NCBI GenBank assembly: GCA_963668245.2
Contig: OY764195.2
Location: forward strand, 1,426,001 to 1,490,000
DNA: 64,000 nt
Origin: Anoxybacterium sp963668245
Lineage (GTDB): Bacteria; Bacillota; Clostridia; Peptostreptococcales; Anaerovoracaceae
Direction of reading: 5' to 3'
The position numbers were made by a program, and so were the translations under genes. Under the pieces are notes generated by a model. It worked only from the letters and a program-made list of their open reading frames with translations. It was not told where the DNA came from and did no database searches. This document shows, piece by piece, positions 43,683-51,821 of this stretch; position 1 is the stretch's first letter, and every line of letters starts with the position of its first letter.

Positions 43683-44798
43683 ATGGCGGGTAGGAAAAGC
43701 ATGCAGATGAAATCAGGAGATTTCATGTTAACAATAATGGTTTTAGGGCTTGTGGTCTTTGGCATTATTATGGTCTTTAGCTCTAGCTATTATAGCGCCT
43801 TAAACGATACAGGAGATCCTTATGCATATTTAAAAAGAGACATTGCTTGGGCAGTGTTTGGCACTGCTGCCATGCTGTTTTGTGCCCTATTTGATTATCA
43901 TATTTATGCACGATTCGCACCCACTATAATGGGTGTGAGTTTTGTGTTGTTGCTTCTTTTGTTTACACCTCTTGGTGAAACACGAAACTTTGCAACTCGC
44001 TGGATTGGCATTGGTGGATTTACAATTATGCCAGGCGAACTTGCAAAAATGGCGGCAATTATTTTTGTGGCCTGGTTTTATAGTCAAGATCCGAAAAGAA
44101 TTCAATCACTACAAAAAGGAATTATGCCAATTATAGGAATGGCTTTGGTATATTTTGTATTAATCTTGAAACAGCCAAACCTATCTACGGCAATCACGTT
44201 GTGTGGCATTATTGTAGCGATTATGTTCGTTGCTGGTCTGCATGCATTTTACTTTTTTGGCATCATAGGGGTTGGTGCATTTGGAATTACAGCAATGCTT
44301 TTAACAGATGAAGGGGGCTATCGATTAAAGCGTTTGACAAGCTTTTTGGATCCTTTTCAAGATCCGTTGGGTGATGGGTATCAAGTCATTCAATCATTGC
44401 TTGCGCTAGGTTCGGGAGGTTTGTTTGGTGTGGGCTTGGGAAAGAGCATTCAGAAAACCTTGTACTTGCCGGAACCACAAAACGACTTTATTTTTGCAAT
44501 TATTGGTGAAGAGCTTGGATATATTGGTTGTTTGCTTTTGATTGCATGCTATTTGGTTTTAATATGGCGTGGCATACACATTGCGATGAACGCACCAGAT
44601 TTGTTTGGAACTCTTTTGGCATCGGGAATCACTGCAATGCTTGGGATTCAGGTGATTCTTAATATAGCGGTCGTCACCTCTTCTATGCCGCCAACCGGAA
44701 TTACGCTTCCTTTTGTCAGCTATGGAGGGAATGCGTTAATGCTATTTATGGTGGCAATGGGCATCCTGCTCAATATATCTAGGTACTCTTCAAAATAG
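43683..44798 (+). CDS. ftsW: FtsW/SpoVE-type SEDS peptidoglycan glycosyltransferase
   Basis: 371 residues and about ten membrane helices. SEDS hallmarks: VFSSSYYSA near the start, GLGKSIQKTLYLPEPQNDFIFA and EELGYIG, and the C-terminal PPTGITLPFVSYGGNA. Such proteins polymerise glycan strands together with a class B PBP, here the SpoVD/FtsI-type protein upstream. SpoVE and FtsW are not separable from sequence. The ATG follows the murD stop immediately, with GGAG 6-9 nt upstream. Confidence 0.93.
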   Translation: MAGRKSMQMKSGDFMLTIMVLGLVVFGIIMVFSSSYYSALNDTGDPYAYLKRDIAWAVFGTAAMLFCALFDYHIYARFAPTIMGVSFVLLLLLFTPLGETRNFATRWIGIGGFTIMPGELAKMAAIIFVAWFYSQDPKRIQSLQKGIMPIIGMALVYFVLILKQPNLSTAITLCGIIVAIMFVAGLHAFYFFGIIGVGAFGITAMLLTDEGGYRLKRLTSFLDPFQDPLGDGYQVIQSLLALGSGGLFGVGLGKSIQKTLYLPEPQNDFIFAIIGEELGYIGCLLLIACYLVLIWRGIHIAMNAPDLFGTLLASGITAMLGIQVILNIAVVTSSMPPTGITLPFVSYGGNALMLFMVAMGILLNISRYSSK

Positions 44799-44829
44799 AA
44801 AACCTTGGTTTAAAAAATAGGAGAAGAAT

Positions 44830-45924
44830 ATGAAGGTAATTATGACTGGTGGCGGAACTGGGGGACATATCTATCCAGCAATCGCGATAGCAGATAAAAT
44901 AAAAAGAAAGAATCCTGATGCAGAAATTTTGTTTGTGGGTACAAAGAGAGGTATGGAACGAGAGCTGGTTCCACAAAATGGGTATGATATTCAGTTTATT
45001 ACAGTGAGTGGGTTTCATCGCAAGCAACTATGGAAAAATGCAAAGACACTGATTGATTTGGTAAAAGGGAACCGTCAGGCGGCGGCTATTATCAAGGACT
45101 TTCGTCCAGATGTGGTCATTGGAACTGGCGGTTATGTATGTGGCCCAGTGGTACGTGCTGCCAAAAAAAAAGGAATTAAAACATATGTGCATGAACAAAA
45201 TGCTTTTCCTGGCGTAACGAACAAAATTTTAGAAAAATACGTAGATAAAGTTTTTTTGAGCTTTGAAGAGTCTCGAAAATATTTTAAAAACCCATCGAAA
45301 CTGATTGTAACTGGCAATCCGATTCGGAAGAGCTTTCTTGTTGCAAATCCAGAGCGGTCACGAGAAAAGCTAGGCGCTGACGCAAATGATTTTGTTGTCC
45401 TTTGTTTTGGAGGCAGCTTAGGCGCAGAAAAAATCAATCGATCTTTGATTGGCTCATTGAAAGAATTTGCTGAAGTGGAAAATCTGAAGGTCATATTTAT
45501 AACGGGAAAGCGACATTATGGTTCGGTTATGGAAGAGATAACGTTAAGGGGAATCAAGATTCCAGAACAGGTGTCCATCATCGAATACGCAAACAATATG
45601 CCAGAATACTTAGCGGCAGCAGACTTGATTGTTGGAAGGGCAGGAGCACTTACTATATCAGAGATTACTGCGTGTGGAAAAGCATCTGTATTGATTCCTT
45701 CTCCTTATGTGACAGGGAACCATCAATTTCACAATGCAAAAGTTGTGTCGGATCAAGGAGGCGCAATCTTGCTGGAAGAAAAAGACTTGAATGAGAAATC
45801 TTTATTTACAACGATTATGAGATTGAAAAATCATAAAGGATTGATCAATCGAATGGCAGAAGCAAGCCTCAAAATTGGCAAGTTGGATGCAGTTGATATG
45901 ATTTATGATCATTTGGATTTATAA
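44830..45924 (+). CDS. murG: UDP-N-acetylglucosamine--undecaprenyl-pyrophosphoryl-MurNAc-pentapeptide GlcNAc transferase
   Basis: Peripheral membrane glycosyltransferase that converts lipid I to lipid II. The glycine-rich TGGGTGGHIYPAIAIA, GTGGYVCGPVV, HEQNAFPGVTNK, FGGSLGA and the GRAGALTISEI donor-site block are present. 364 residues, normal length. AGGAGAAG precedes ATG 44830. The following 125 bp to ftsQ hold no gene I can support. Confidence 0.96.
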   Translation: MKVIMTGGGTGGHIYPAIAIADKIKRKNPDAEILFVGTKRGMERELVPQNGYDIQFITVSGFHRKQLWKNAKTLIDLVKGNRQAAAIIKDFRPDVVIGTGGYVCGPVVRAAKKKGIKTYVHEQNAFPGVTNKILEKYVDKVFLSFEESRKYFKNPSKLIVTGNPIRKSFLVANPERSREKLGADANDFVVLCFGGSLGAEKINRSLIGSLKEFAEVENLKVIFITGKRHYGSVMEEITLRGIKIPEQVSIIEYANNMPEYLAAADLIVGRAGALTISEITACGKASVLIPSPYVTGNHQFHNAKVVSDQGGAILLEEKDLNEKSLFTTIMRLKNHKGLINRMAEASLKIGKLDAVDMIYDHLDL

Positions 45925-46049
45925 TTTGATATCTTTTGCGGAAAACAATTGCCATCATCACTTTGAATATGATAAATTTGAAATGGTTTTAATGATTTGG
46001 GAGCAAAGACTTAGAGAGAAGAAAAACATCATGAGGGTGTTGTTGGAAT

Positions 46050-46790
46050 ATGAAAGAAAAAATAAGAAAAAAGAAGAAAAGAAAGAAAAAACGGTATCTG
46101 CTCAAGTTCCTTTTCATCATTGCAATCATAGTAGGCTTATATTATTTTTTGACTTCGAGCTTGTTTGATGTGCAAACGATCACGGTGGAAAACAACAACC
46201 ACTATACCACGGAGCAGATTATTAACTTGGCAGGTGCAAAAACTGGCGAGAATATTTTTGTTGCATCTCTTACGGAAATGAAGAAGAAACTGCTCGTAGA
46301 CCCCTATATGAAGAGCGTAAAATTGAAACGAAAACTACCCGGGGAAATTCACATTGAGGTAGAAGAAAGAAAAGAAGATGCGGCAGTAGTCTATGGCACA
46401 CAATTTATTGTGATTGATGATGACGGCATGGTTTTGCGAAAAACTACGGAAGCGCCTACGCTGACTATTTTATCTGGAATGAAGGTAACGAATTTTAAAG
46501 CGGGTACGCCATTAGAGGTAGAAGATAATGCTTCGCTTGCTGATACGCTGAAATTACTCAAGCTAGTCAATGCAAACGAGTTGTACTTTATGAGAATAGA
46601 AGTAAAAAGCTATATGATTAAAGCATATATTTATGAACAATTAATCTGTGAGGGAACACCGGAGGATATTATGAATAATCTGGAATCTTTGCAGGAAGTA
46701 TTGTATGATTTATATACAAAGGGTATTGAGCGAGGTGTAATTAAAATGGGAAGTGACAATTACTTTTCATTCAGTCCTTTGGTAGAGTAG
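46050..46790 (+). CDS. ftsQ: Cell division protein FtsQ/DivIB
   Basis: 246 residues: very basic cytoplasmic tail (a run of Lys/Arg in the first 15), one membrane helix (about residues 17-37), a POTRA domain (FDVQTITVENNNHYT, KRKLPGEIHIEVEER) and the FtsQ domain. It bridges division proteins outside the membrane together with FtsL. Assignment rests on the POTRA/FtsQ pattern and position before ftsZ. The ribosome binding site is weak (GAGGG about 13 nt upstream). Confidence 0.9.
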   Translation: MKEKIRKKKKRKKKRYLLKFLFIIAIIVGLYYFLTSSLFDVQTITVENNNHYTTEQIINLAGAKTGENIFVASLTEMKKKLLVDPYMKSVKLKRKLPGEIHIEVEERKEDAAVVYGTQFIVIDDDGMVLRKTTEAPTLTILSGMKVTNFKAGTPLEVEDNASLADTLKLLKLVNANELYFMRIEVKSYMIKAYIYEQLICEGTPEDIMNNLESLQEVLYDLYTKGIERGVIKMGSDNYFSFSPLVE

Positions 46791-46818
46791 AGGTATTGAG
46801 GAGTAGGAGTGGAAACAA

Positions 46819-47571
46819 ATGAAGAAATTCAGCGGTATGATTGTTATCGGTCTGCTGGCTCTGTTTATCGGTCTGGTTATTTCAATCCAGATTACGACGA
46901 CACAGGGTTCTGATCAGGGGGGATTGGTTCCCCTTGCCAAGGCACAGGGCTATCTGGAGGAACTGAAAAAAGTGAGGGCAGAAAAAGATGCAACCCTTGA
47001 GCAGCTCAATGAATTAGAATCTCGTCTTGACAAAATCGAAAAGGAAAAGGCAGATGAAGACTATTTTGTAAAAGGAATGGTATCTGACCTGGAAAAGTAT
47101 AAAATGGCAGCAGGCGTTGTTGACGTACAGGGTCCTGGAGTAATTGTTACAGTTGATGATCCGGTTCCAACAGATGAATTTACGGATGAATACAGCGTCA
47201 TAATGTTGCGATATGAGTTGCTTTTGAGTCTGGTCAACAAAATGAAGGATGCCGGGGCTGAAGCGATTTCAATCAATGGACAAAGGATTATTGCTACAAC
47301 AGAAATTAGTTTGGCTGGTGAAAACGTAAATATTAATACGGTACCGACTGCCCCGCCATATATGATCAAAGCGATTGGAAGTCCTGAAACGATAGAATCC
47401 ACACTGACAATTCGTTTTGGTATTATCGAGCAGATGAAGAGCTATGGGCTGCGTATTGATATCAAACAAAAAGATTCGTTGGAAGTACCAAGATATACTG
47501 GTGTGATTAAATATCGATATGCTGAAACGGTATCGGAAGATGATCAAACCCAAAATCAGAACCAAGAATAG
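46819..47571 (+). CDS. DUF881 family protein (YlxW/YlxX-like), copy 1
   Basis: 250 residues. N-terminal membrane helix (MIVIGLLALFIGLVISI), a coiled coil (about residues 40-80) and an extracytoplasmic DUF881 domain with GPGVIVTVDD, GAEAISINGQRI and the YMIKAIG segment. DUF881 genes regularly sit between ftsQ and ftsZ in Firmicutes. Function unknown; a divisome or membrane-associated structural role is assumed from context. A second copy follows 24 bp downstream. Confidence 0.85.
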   Translation: MKKFSGMIVIGLLALFIGLVISIQITTTQGSDQGGLVPLAKAQGYLEELKKVRAEKDATLEQLNELESRLDKIEKEKADEDYFVKGMVSDLEKYKMAAGVVDVQGPGVIVTVDDPVPTDEFTDEYSVIMLRYELLLSLVNKMKDAGAEAISINGQRIIATTEISLAGENVNINTVPTAPPYMIKAIGSPETIESTLTIRFGIIEQMKSYGLRIDIKQKDSLEVPRYTGVIKYRYAETVSEDDQTQNQNQE

Positions 47572-47595
47572 AGTGGGGAATAGGCTGGTGGTAAA

Positions 47596-48315
47596 ATGAG
47601 ATTGAGGGTTGTCGGGTTTTTTGTTTTTTGCTTGGTGATTGGTCTTTTATTTGCATTTCAATCTAAAACCACCAATGGACAGCAGTTGTATGTTTCTCCA
47701 AAAGCAATTACAGATTACAAAACGTCAATAGACAGTGAGTCAAAAGATAAAGATAGAATTCAAGAATTAATCAAAGAGGCGCAACAGAAACTTCAAGAAT
47801 ATCAAGAGCTTGCTAACAATGAAGATGCAGACTTGACTGATAAGCTTATGGAAGAGCTTGACCATTATAAGATGATTAGTGGGCAGACGGATGTTCATGG
47901 AGAAGGTGTTGTTGTGTTTGTAGATGATGGCACAAGGGACTTGTTTGAAGGTGAAGATCCTAACGCGGTTTTGGTTCATGATATGGATATTTTTACGATT
48001 ATCAATGAGTTGAATCGTTCGGGAGCGGAAGTCCTTTCGGTAAATGGACAACGGATTACAAATACAACATCCATTTCATGTTCTGGATATACGATTCGTA
48101 TCAACGGGCAGTTTTTTGCAAGACCATTTGAAATCAAGGCGATTGGAGACTCGAAAAGAATGGCGGCAGCACTTCTTGGACCCGATGGTTATGGTACTTT
48201 GCTCAGCGAATATGGTGTAATTTTTAAAATCACTATTGAAGAAGATATTGAAATTCCAAAATACGCAGAAGAGCAAAGCTTTGGTTATATGACAAAAGTG
48301 AAAGAGGAGGAATAA
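47596..48315 (+). CDS. DUF881 family protein (YlxW/YlxX-like), copy 2
   Basis: 239 residues with the same plan as the preceding gene: membrane helix at residues 5-20, coiled coil (about 40-75) and DUF881 domain (GEGVVVFVDDG, GAEVLSVNGQRIT, FEIKAIGD). The two copies are clearly related but well diverged, so this is an old duplication as in ylxW-ylxX of Bacillus. It overlaps nothing, and sbp follows after 2 bp. Confidence 0.85.
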   Translation: MRLRVVGFFVFCLVIGLLFAFQSKTTNGQQLYVSPKAITDYKTSIDSESKDKDRIQELIKEAQQKLQEYQELANNEDADLTDKLMEELDHYKMISGQTDVHGEGVVVFVDDGTRDLFEGEDPNAVLVHDMDIFTIINELNRSGAEVLSVNGQRITNTTSISCSGYTIRINGQFFARPFEIKAIGDSKRMAAALLGPDGYGTLLSEYGVIFKITIEEDIEIPKYAEEQSFGYMTKVKEEE

Positions 48316-48317
48316 TC

Positions 48318-48686
48318 TTGTTAATTGCAATTGTACTAGGTCTGCTTGGAGGAATTGCTCTAGGCTTTACCTTGGATATTTCTTATCCTACAGAATATTC
48401 GTTTTATATTACAATGGGTCTTTTAGCTGCAATTGACTCAATATTAGGAGCGGCAAGATCCCATTTGGAGGGGAAATATAACAATCTGATCTTCATTTCA
48501 GGGTTTATAACCAATGCAATTTTGGCAGGACTTTTAGCATATTTAGGAGATCGTTTGGGTGTGCCTTTGTACTACGCGGCAATTCTGGTTTTTGGGGGCA
48601 GACTATTCCAGAATATCGCAGTGATTCGAAGGCTTTTAATCGATAAGTATTTCATAAAAAAAGATAGCAATAACAGCAAGAAATAG
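48318..48686 (+). CDS. sbp: Small basic membrane protein (DUF1290, Sbp)
   Basis: 122 residues, three to four membrane helices and a basic C-terminus (RRLLIDKYFIKKD). Family blocks GLLGGIALGF, AAIDSILGAARSHLEG and FGGRLFQNIAVIRR identify DUF1290. The start is TTG 48318, with GAGGAGG upstream. Function is unknown. It is tightly linked to the DUF881 pair and lies directly before ftsZ. Confidence 0.85.
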   Translation: MLIAIVLGLLGGIALGFTLDISYPTEYSFYITMGLLAAIDSILGAARSHLEGKYNNLIFISGFITNAILAGLLAYLGDRLGVPLYYAAILVFGGRLFQNIAVIRRLLIDKYFIKKDSNNSKK

Positions 48687-48690
48687 GTGC

Positions 48691-48715
48691 ATCACAATAG
48701 CGTTTGTGATATAAT
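48691..48715 (+). promoter_or_regulatory. ftsZ promoter with internal dyad
   Basis: ATCACAA (48691-48697) and TTGTGAT (48704-48710) form a perfect 7-bp inverted repeat with a 6-bp centre, and the last T is shared with TATAAT at 48710-48715. A -35 is not evident. The dyad overlaps the -10, so a repressor or activator binding here would control ftsZ separately from the upstream cluster. It has no T tract to act as terminator. Confidence 0.5.
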
Positions 48716-48750
48716 AGGCATTATTTATAGTAACGGGAGGTTGCGGTACT

Positions 48751-49890
48751 ATGCTACATTTCGAGGTTAACGAACAAAGCGGGGCGCAAATTAAAGTAAT
48801 CGGTGTCGGCGGAGGCGGAAGCAACGCTGTCAATAGAATGATAGATGCAGGACTTAACGGTGTGAACTTTATGGCAATTAATACTGATAAGCAAGCACTG
48901 GCAGGTTCGAAAGCGGAAACAAAACTACAGATTGGCGAGAAATTGACAAAAGGACTGGGGGCTGGAGCAAATCCGGAAGTTGGTCAAAAAGCGGCAGAAG
49001 AAAACCTGGATGATTTAAGCAAATTTATTGCAGGATCAGATATGGTTTTCATTACTGCGGGTATGGGAGGCGGTACCGGAACTGGTGCAGCTCCGATTAT
49101 CGCAAAAGCTGCAAAAGATCAAGGAATCCTTACTGTAGGTGTTGTCACAAAGCCTTTTACTTTTGAAGGCAAAAAGAGAAGAGATCATGCGGATTTAGGA
49201 ATTAAATTTCTTAAGAAATATGTAGATTCACTCGTAGTTGTTCCAAATGATAAGTTATTACAGATTGCTGAGAAAAATACTTCTATGATTGAAGCATTTG
49301 GCATGGCAGATGAAGTATTAAAACAGGGTGTCCAAGGTATTTCGGATTTAATTGCTGAAGCGGGACTGATTAACTTAGACTTTGCTGATGTAAAAACGGT
49401 TATGAGTGATCGGGGCATTGCACATATGGGTGTGGGAAGAGGAAAAGGCGAGAGCCGAGTATCGGAAGCAGTGAAAGCTGCCATTGAGAGTCCGCTTCTT
49501 GAAACATCCATCAATGGTGCGAAAGCAATCCTGCTCAATATTATGGGTGGATATGATCTTGGAATGTTAGAAGTAAATGAAGCGGCCGATCAGATTGAAA
49601 AAGCTGCGGACAAGGATGCAATCGTAATTTTCGGTGCATCGGTCAAAGAAGAAATGAAAGACGAGATTATCATTACGGTTATTGCAACTGGATTTGAAGA
49701 TCGACCAGCCGATATATTATCGCCAAGCAGAGATAAGGCAGAGGCTCATGCCAAGGAAGATGAAGGCGCAGAAGGTACATCGGAAGAGCAAGCAGAAAGC
49801 AAAGCCCATGACGACGTTTTTTCAAAAAAAGTAACCGGTGCATTTGATATACCATCCTTCTTGAGTAAGGACAAAATGGGAAGCTTTTAA
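48751..49890 (+). CDS. ftsZ: Cell division GTPase FtsZ
   Basis: Tubulin homologue that forms the Z ring. The GTP-binding tubulin signature GGGTGTG lies at residues 106-112; IKVIGVGGGGSNAVNRM near 14-30 and NLDFADVKTVM are also typical. A flexible acidic linker (about residues 325-360) leads to the conserved C-terminal peptide DIPSFLSK near residue 370, followed by a short KMGSF tail. GGGAGG precedes the ATG. ftsA is not present next to it. 379 residues is a normal length. Confidence 0.97.
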   Translation: MLHFEVNEQSGAQIKVIGVGGGGSNAVNRMIDAGLNGVNFMAINTDKQALAGSKAETKLQIGEKLTKGLGAGANPEVGQKAAEENLDDLSKFIAGSDMVFITAGMGGGTGTGAAPIIAKAAKDQGILTVGVVTKPFTFEGKKRRDHADLGIKFLKKYVDSLVVVPNDKLLQIAEKNTSMIEAFGMADEVLKQGVQGISDLIAEAGLINLDFADVKTVMSDRGIAHMGVGRGKGESRVSEAVKAAIESPLLETSINGAKAILLNIMGGYDLGMLEVNEAADQIEKAADKDAIVIFGASVKEEMKDEIIITVIATGFEDRPADILSPSRDKAEAHAKEDEGAEGTSEEQAESKAHDDVFSKKVTGAFDIPSFLSKDKMGSF

Positions 49891-49908
49891 TTAAAGATTC
49901 GAAAGGTG

Positions 49909-49932
49909 AGCCGGGATAACAACCGGCTTTTC
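49909..49932 (+). terminator. Rho-independent terminator after ftsZ
   Basis: 6-bp stem AGCCGG/CCGGCT (49909-49914 and 49923-49928) with an 8-nt loop and a following TTTTCT. It closes the dcw transcription unit, 19 bp after the ftsZ stop. Confidence 0.75.
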
Positions 49933-49948
49933 TAATGGTGAATAAAAT

Positions 49949-50740
49949 ATGAAGCTGATCACTTCCAGCGAAAACCAAATTTACAAAAGTGCGATGCTTT
50001 TAAAACAAAAAAAATATAGGGATGCTCAAAAAAAATATGTGATTGAGGGTCCCAACCTGATACAAGAGGCTTTGAAAAACGGAGCAGAGATTGAAGCGTT
50101 GATACAGAGCGAGGAGTTTTGTTTTAAATCTGATTCAATTCCTATGACCCGTTTTTCTTCTGCGTTATTTAGAAAACTGTCAGAGACAGAAACTCCTCAA
50201 GGGATTTTGGCAATTGTTAAGAAGTCAATCTACACTGCGGACCAATTCTTTTCTGAAAAAAAAGAGCGCAGCGGTAATTTTGTTGTCTTAGATCGGCTAC
50301 AAGATCCAGGCAATATTGGGACGATTCTTCGAACTGCAGACGCAGCAGGATATGGTGGTGTGATTCTGCTAAAAGGAACGGCTGATATTTATTCGGCAAA
50401 AGTCGTTCGCGCAGCGGCTGGTTCTTTGTTTCGAGTTCCAGTTTTGTGGATAGACACGCCAGAAGAGGCAATTGGGATTTTAAGGGATTGGGGAAAGAAA
50501 ATCTATGTAACGGTTCCTTCTGCCGATTCTTATTATTATCATACAGACATGAGAGACCATATTGGATTGGTCATTGGAAATGAAGGCAGCGGTGCATGTG
50601 ATGTATTGATTCAGTCTGCAGACAAAAAAATTAAGATCCCTATGGAAGGAACTATAGAATCTTTAAACGCAGCTGTGGCTGCATCGATTCTAATGTATGA
50701 ATCCGTAAGGCAAAAATACGCAAATAATATAACTAGGTAA
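49949..50740 (+). CDS. TrmH/SpoU-family RNA 2'-O-methyltransferase
   Basis: 263 residues with the SpoU substrate-binding N-terminal part and a knotted methyltransferase domain: FVVLDRLQDPGNIGTILRTADAAG (motif 1), GLVIGNEGSGA (motif 2) and the C-terminal IPMEGTIESLNAAVAASIL (motif 3). It methylates a ribose in rRNA or tRNA; the target cannot be read from sequence. It often precedes pheST in Firmicutes, as here. Confidence 0.9.
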   Translation: MKLITSSENQIYKSAMLLKQKKYRDAQKKYVIEGPNLIQEALKNGAEIEALIQSEEFCFKSDSIPMTRFSSALFRKLSETETPQGILAIVKKSIYTADQFFSEKKERSGNFVVLDRLQDPGNIGTILRTADAAGYGGVILLKGTADIYSAKVVRAAAGSLFRVPVLWIDTPEEAIGILRDWGKKIYVTVPSADSYYYHTDMRDHIGLVIGNEGSGACDVLIQSADKKIKIPMEGTIESLNAAVAASILMYESVRQKYANNITR

Positions 50741-50785
50741 AATCCTGAGTGAATCAGATTAATGAATTAGAAATGGAGATCGGTT

Positions 50786-51808
50786 ATGCAAAATCAATTG
50801 ATGCAAATTTTGCAGGAAGCGAAAGAACAACTGAGAAAAGCTTCCTCTATTCAAGAAACAGAAGAGATTAGAGTAAAGATTCTTGGTAAAAAAGGAATGC
50901 TGACAGAAATCTTGCGCTCCATGGGATCTTTGAACCCAGAAGAACGAAAGGAATTTGGAAAAACTGCCAATGGTGTGAGAGCTGAGATTGAAGGACTGTT
51001 GGATGAAAAATTTGCAGCGTTAAAGCAGCTAGAGACGGCCACAAGATTTATCAAAGAAAAAATAGATGTAACAGAACCAGGTGCAAAGATTAGCCTCGGT
51101 GTTAAACATCCGATTACTATTACCATAGATGAGATTTCCCGTGTTTTTATGAGCATGGGGTTTAGTATAGCAGAAGGCCCAGAAGTCGAAACTGTTTTCA
51201 ATAATTTTGATGCGCTGAATGCCGGACCGAATCATCCATCAAGAGACTTTACAGATACATTTTATATTACAGAAAGTACTTTATTGCGAACCCAAACTTC
51301 ACCAGTTCAGGCAAGAACATTGATGAAAGAAAATCCACCGATTAAGATTATTTCACCAGGAAGATGTTTCCGTTGTGATACTGCAGATGCTACGCATTCA
51401 CCAATGTTTCACCAGGTTGAGGGGCTTAATGTGGATGAAGGAATCACAATGGCTGATCTAAAAGGGACACTTGATTCTTTCGCAAAACAACTTTTTGGAT
51501 CAAAAGTAAGAACAAAGTTCCGTCCTCATCATTTCCCATTTACAGAACCGAGCGCAGAAATGGATGTTTCCTGCTTTAAGTGTGGTGGAAAAGGCTGTAG
51601 GGTATGTAAAGGCAGCGGTTGGATTGAAATTTTAGGTTGCGGTATGGTGCACCCAAATGTACTAAAAGTTGGTCAAGTCGATACGGAAAAGTTCACGGGG
51701 TTTGCATTCGGTATGGGCGTAGAAAGAATTGCGATGTTAAAGTACGAAGTTGACGATATCAGATTGTTTTATGAGAACGATATGCGTTTCATTCAGCAAT
51801 TTAAATAG
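50786..51808 (+). CDS. pheS: Phenylalanine--tRNA ligase alpha subunit
   Basis: 340 residues: N-terminal coiled coil that binds tRNA (about residues 1-85), then the class II catalytic core with motif 2 FHQVEGLNVDEGIT and motif 3 GFAFGMGVERIAMLKY. It charges tRNA-Phe as an alpha2-beta2 tetramer with PheT. GGAGAT precedes the ATG. No T-box leader is visible in the short upstream gap. pheT follows 13 bp later. Confidence 0.97.
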   Translation: MQNQLMQILQEAKEQLRKASSIQETEEIRVKILGKKGMLTEILRSMGSLNPEERKEFGKTANGVRAEIEGLLDEKFAALKQLETATRFIKEKIDVTEPGAKISLGVKHPITITIDEISRVFMSMGFSIAEGPEVETVFNNFDALNAGPNHPSRDFTDTFYITESTLLRTQTSPVQARTLMKENPPIKIISPGRCFRCDTADATHSPMFHQVEGLNVDEGITMADLKGTLDSFAKQLFGSKVRTKFRPHHFPFTEPSAEMDVSCFKCGGKGCRVCKGSGWIEILGCGMVHPNVLKVGQVDTEKFTGFAFGMGVERIAMLKYEVDDIRLFYENDMRFIQQFK

Positions 51809-51821
51809 GGGGTAAATGAGT

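Noticed and set aside
45905..46168. 87-codon frame spanning the murG end and the ftsQ start
   Set aside because: It is out of frame with ftsQ over half its length, its second half is the shadow of the Lys-rich ftsQ N-terminus, and it lacks a ribosome binding site.
50741..50785. Possible T-box leader before pheS
   Set aside because: The gap is only 45 bp, too short for a T-box, and no specifier-stem features are seen.
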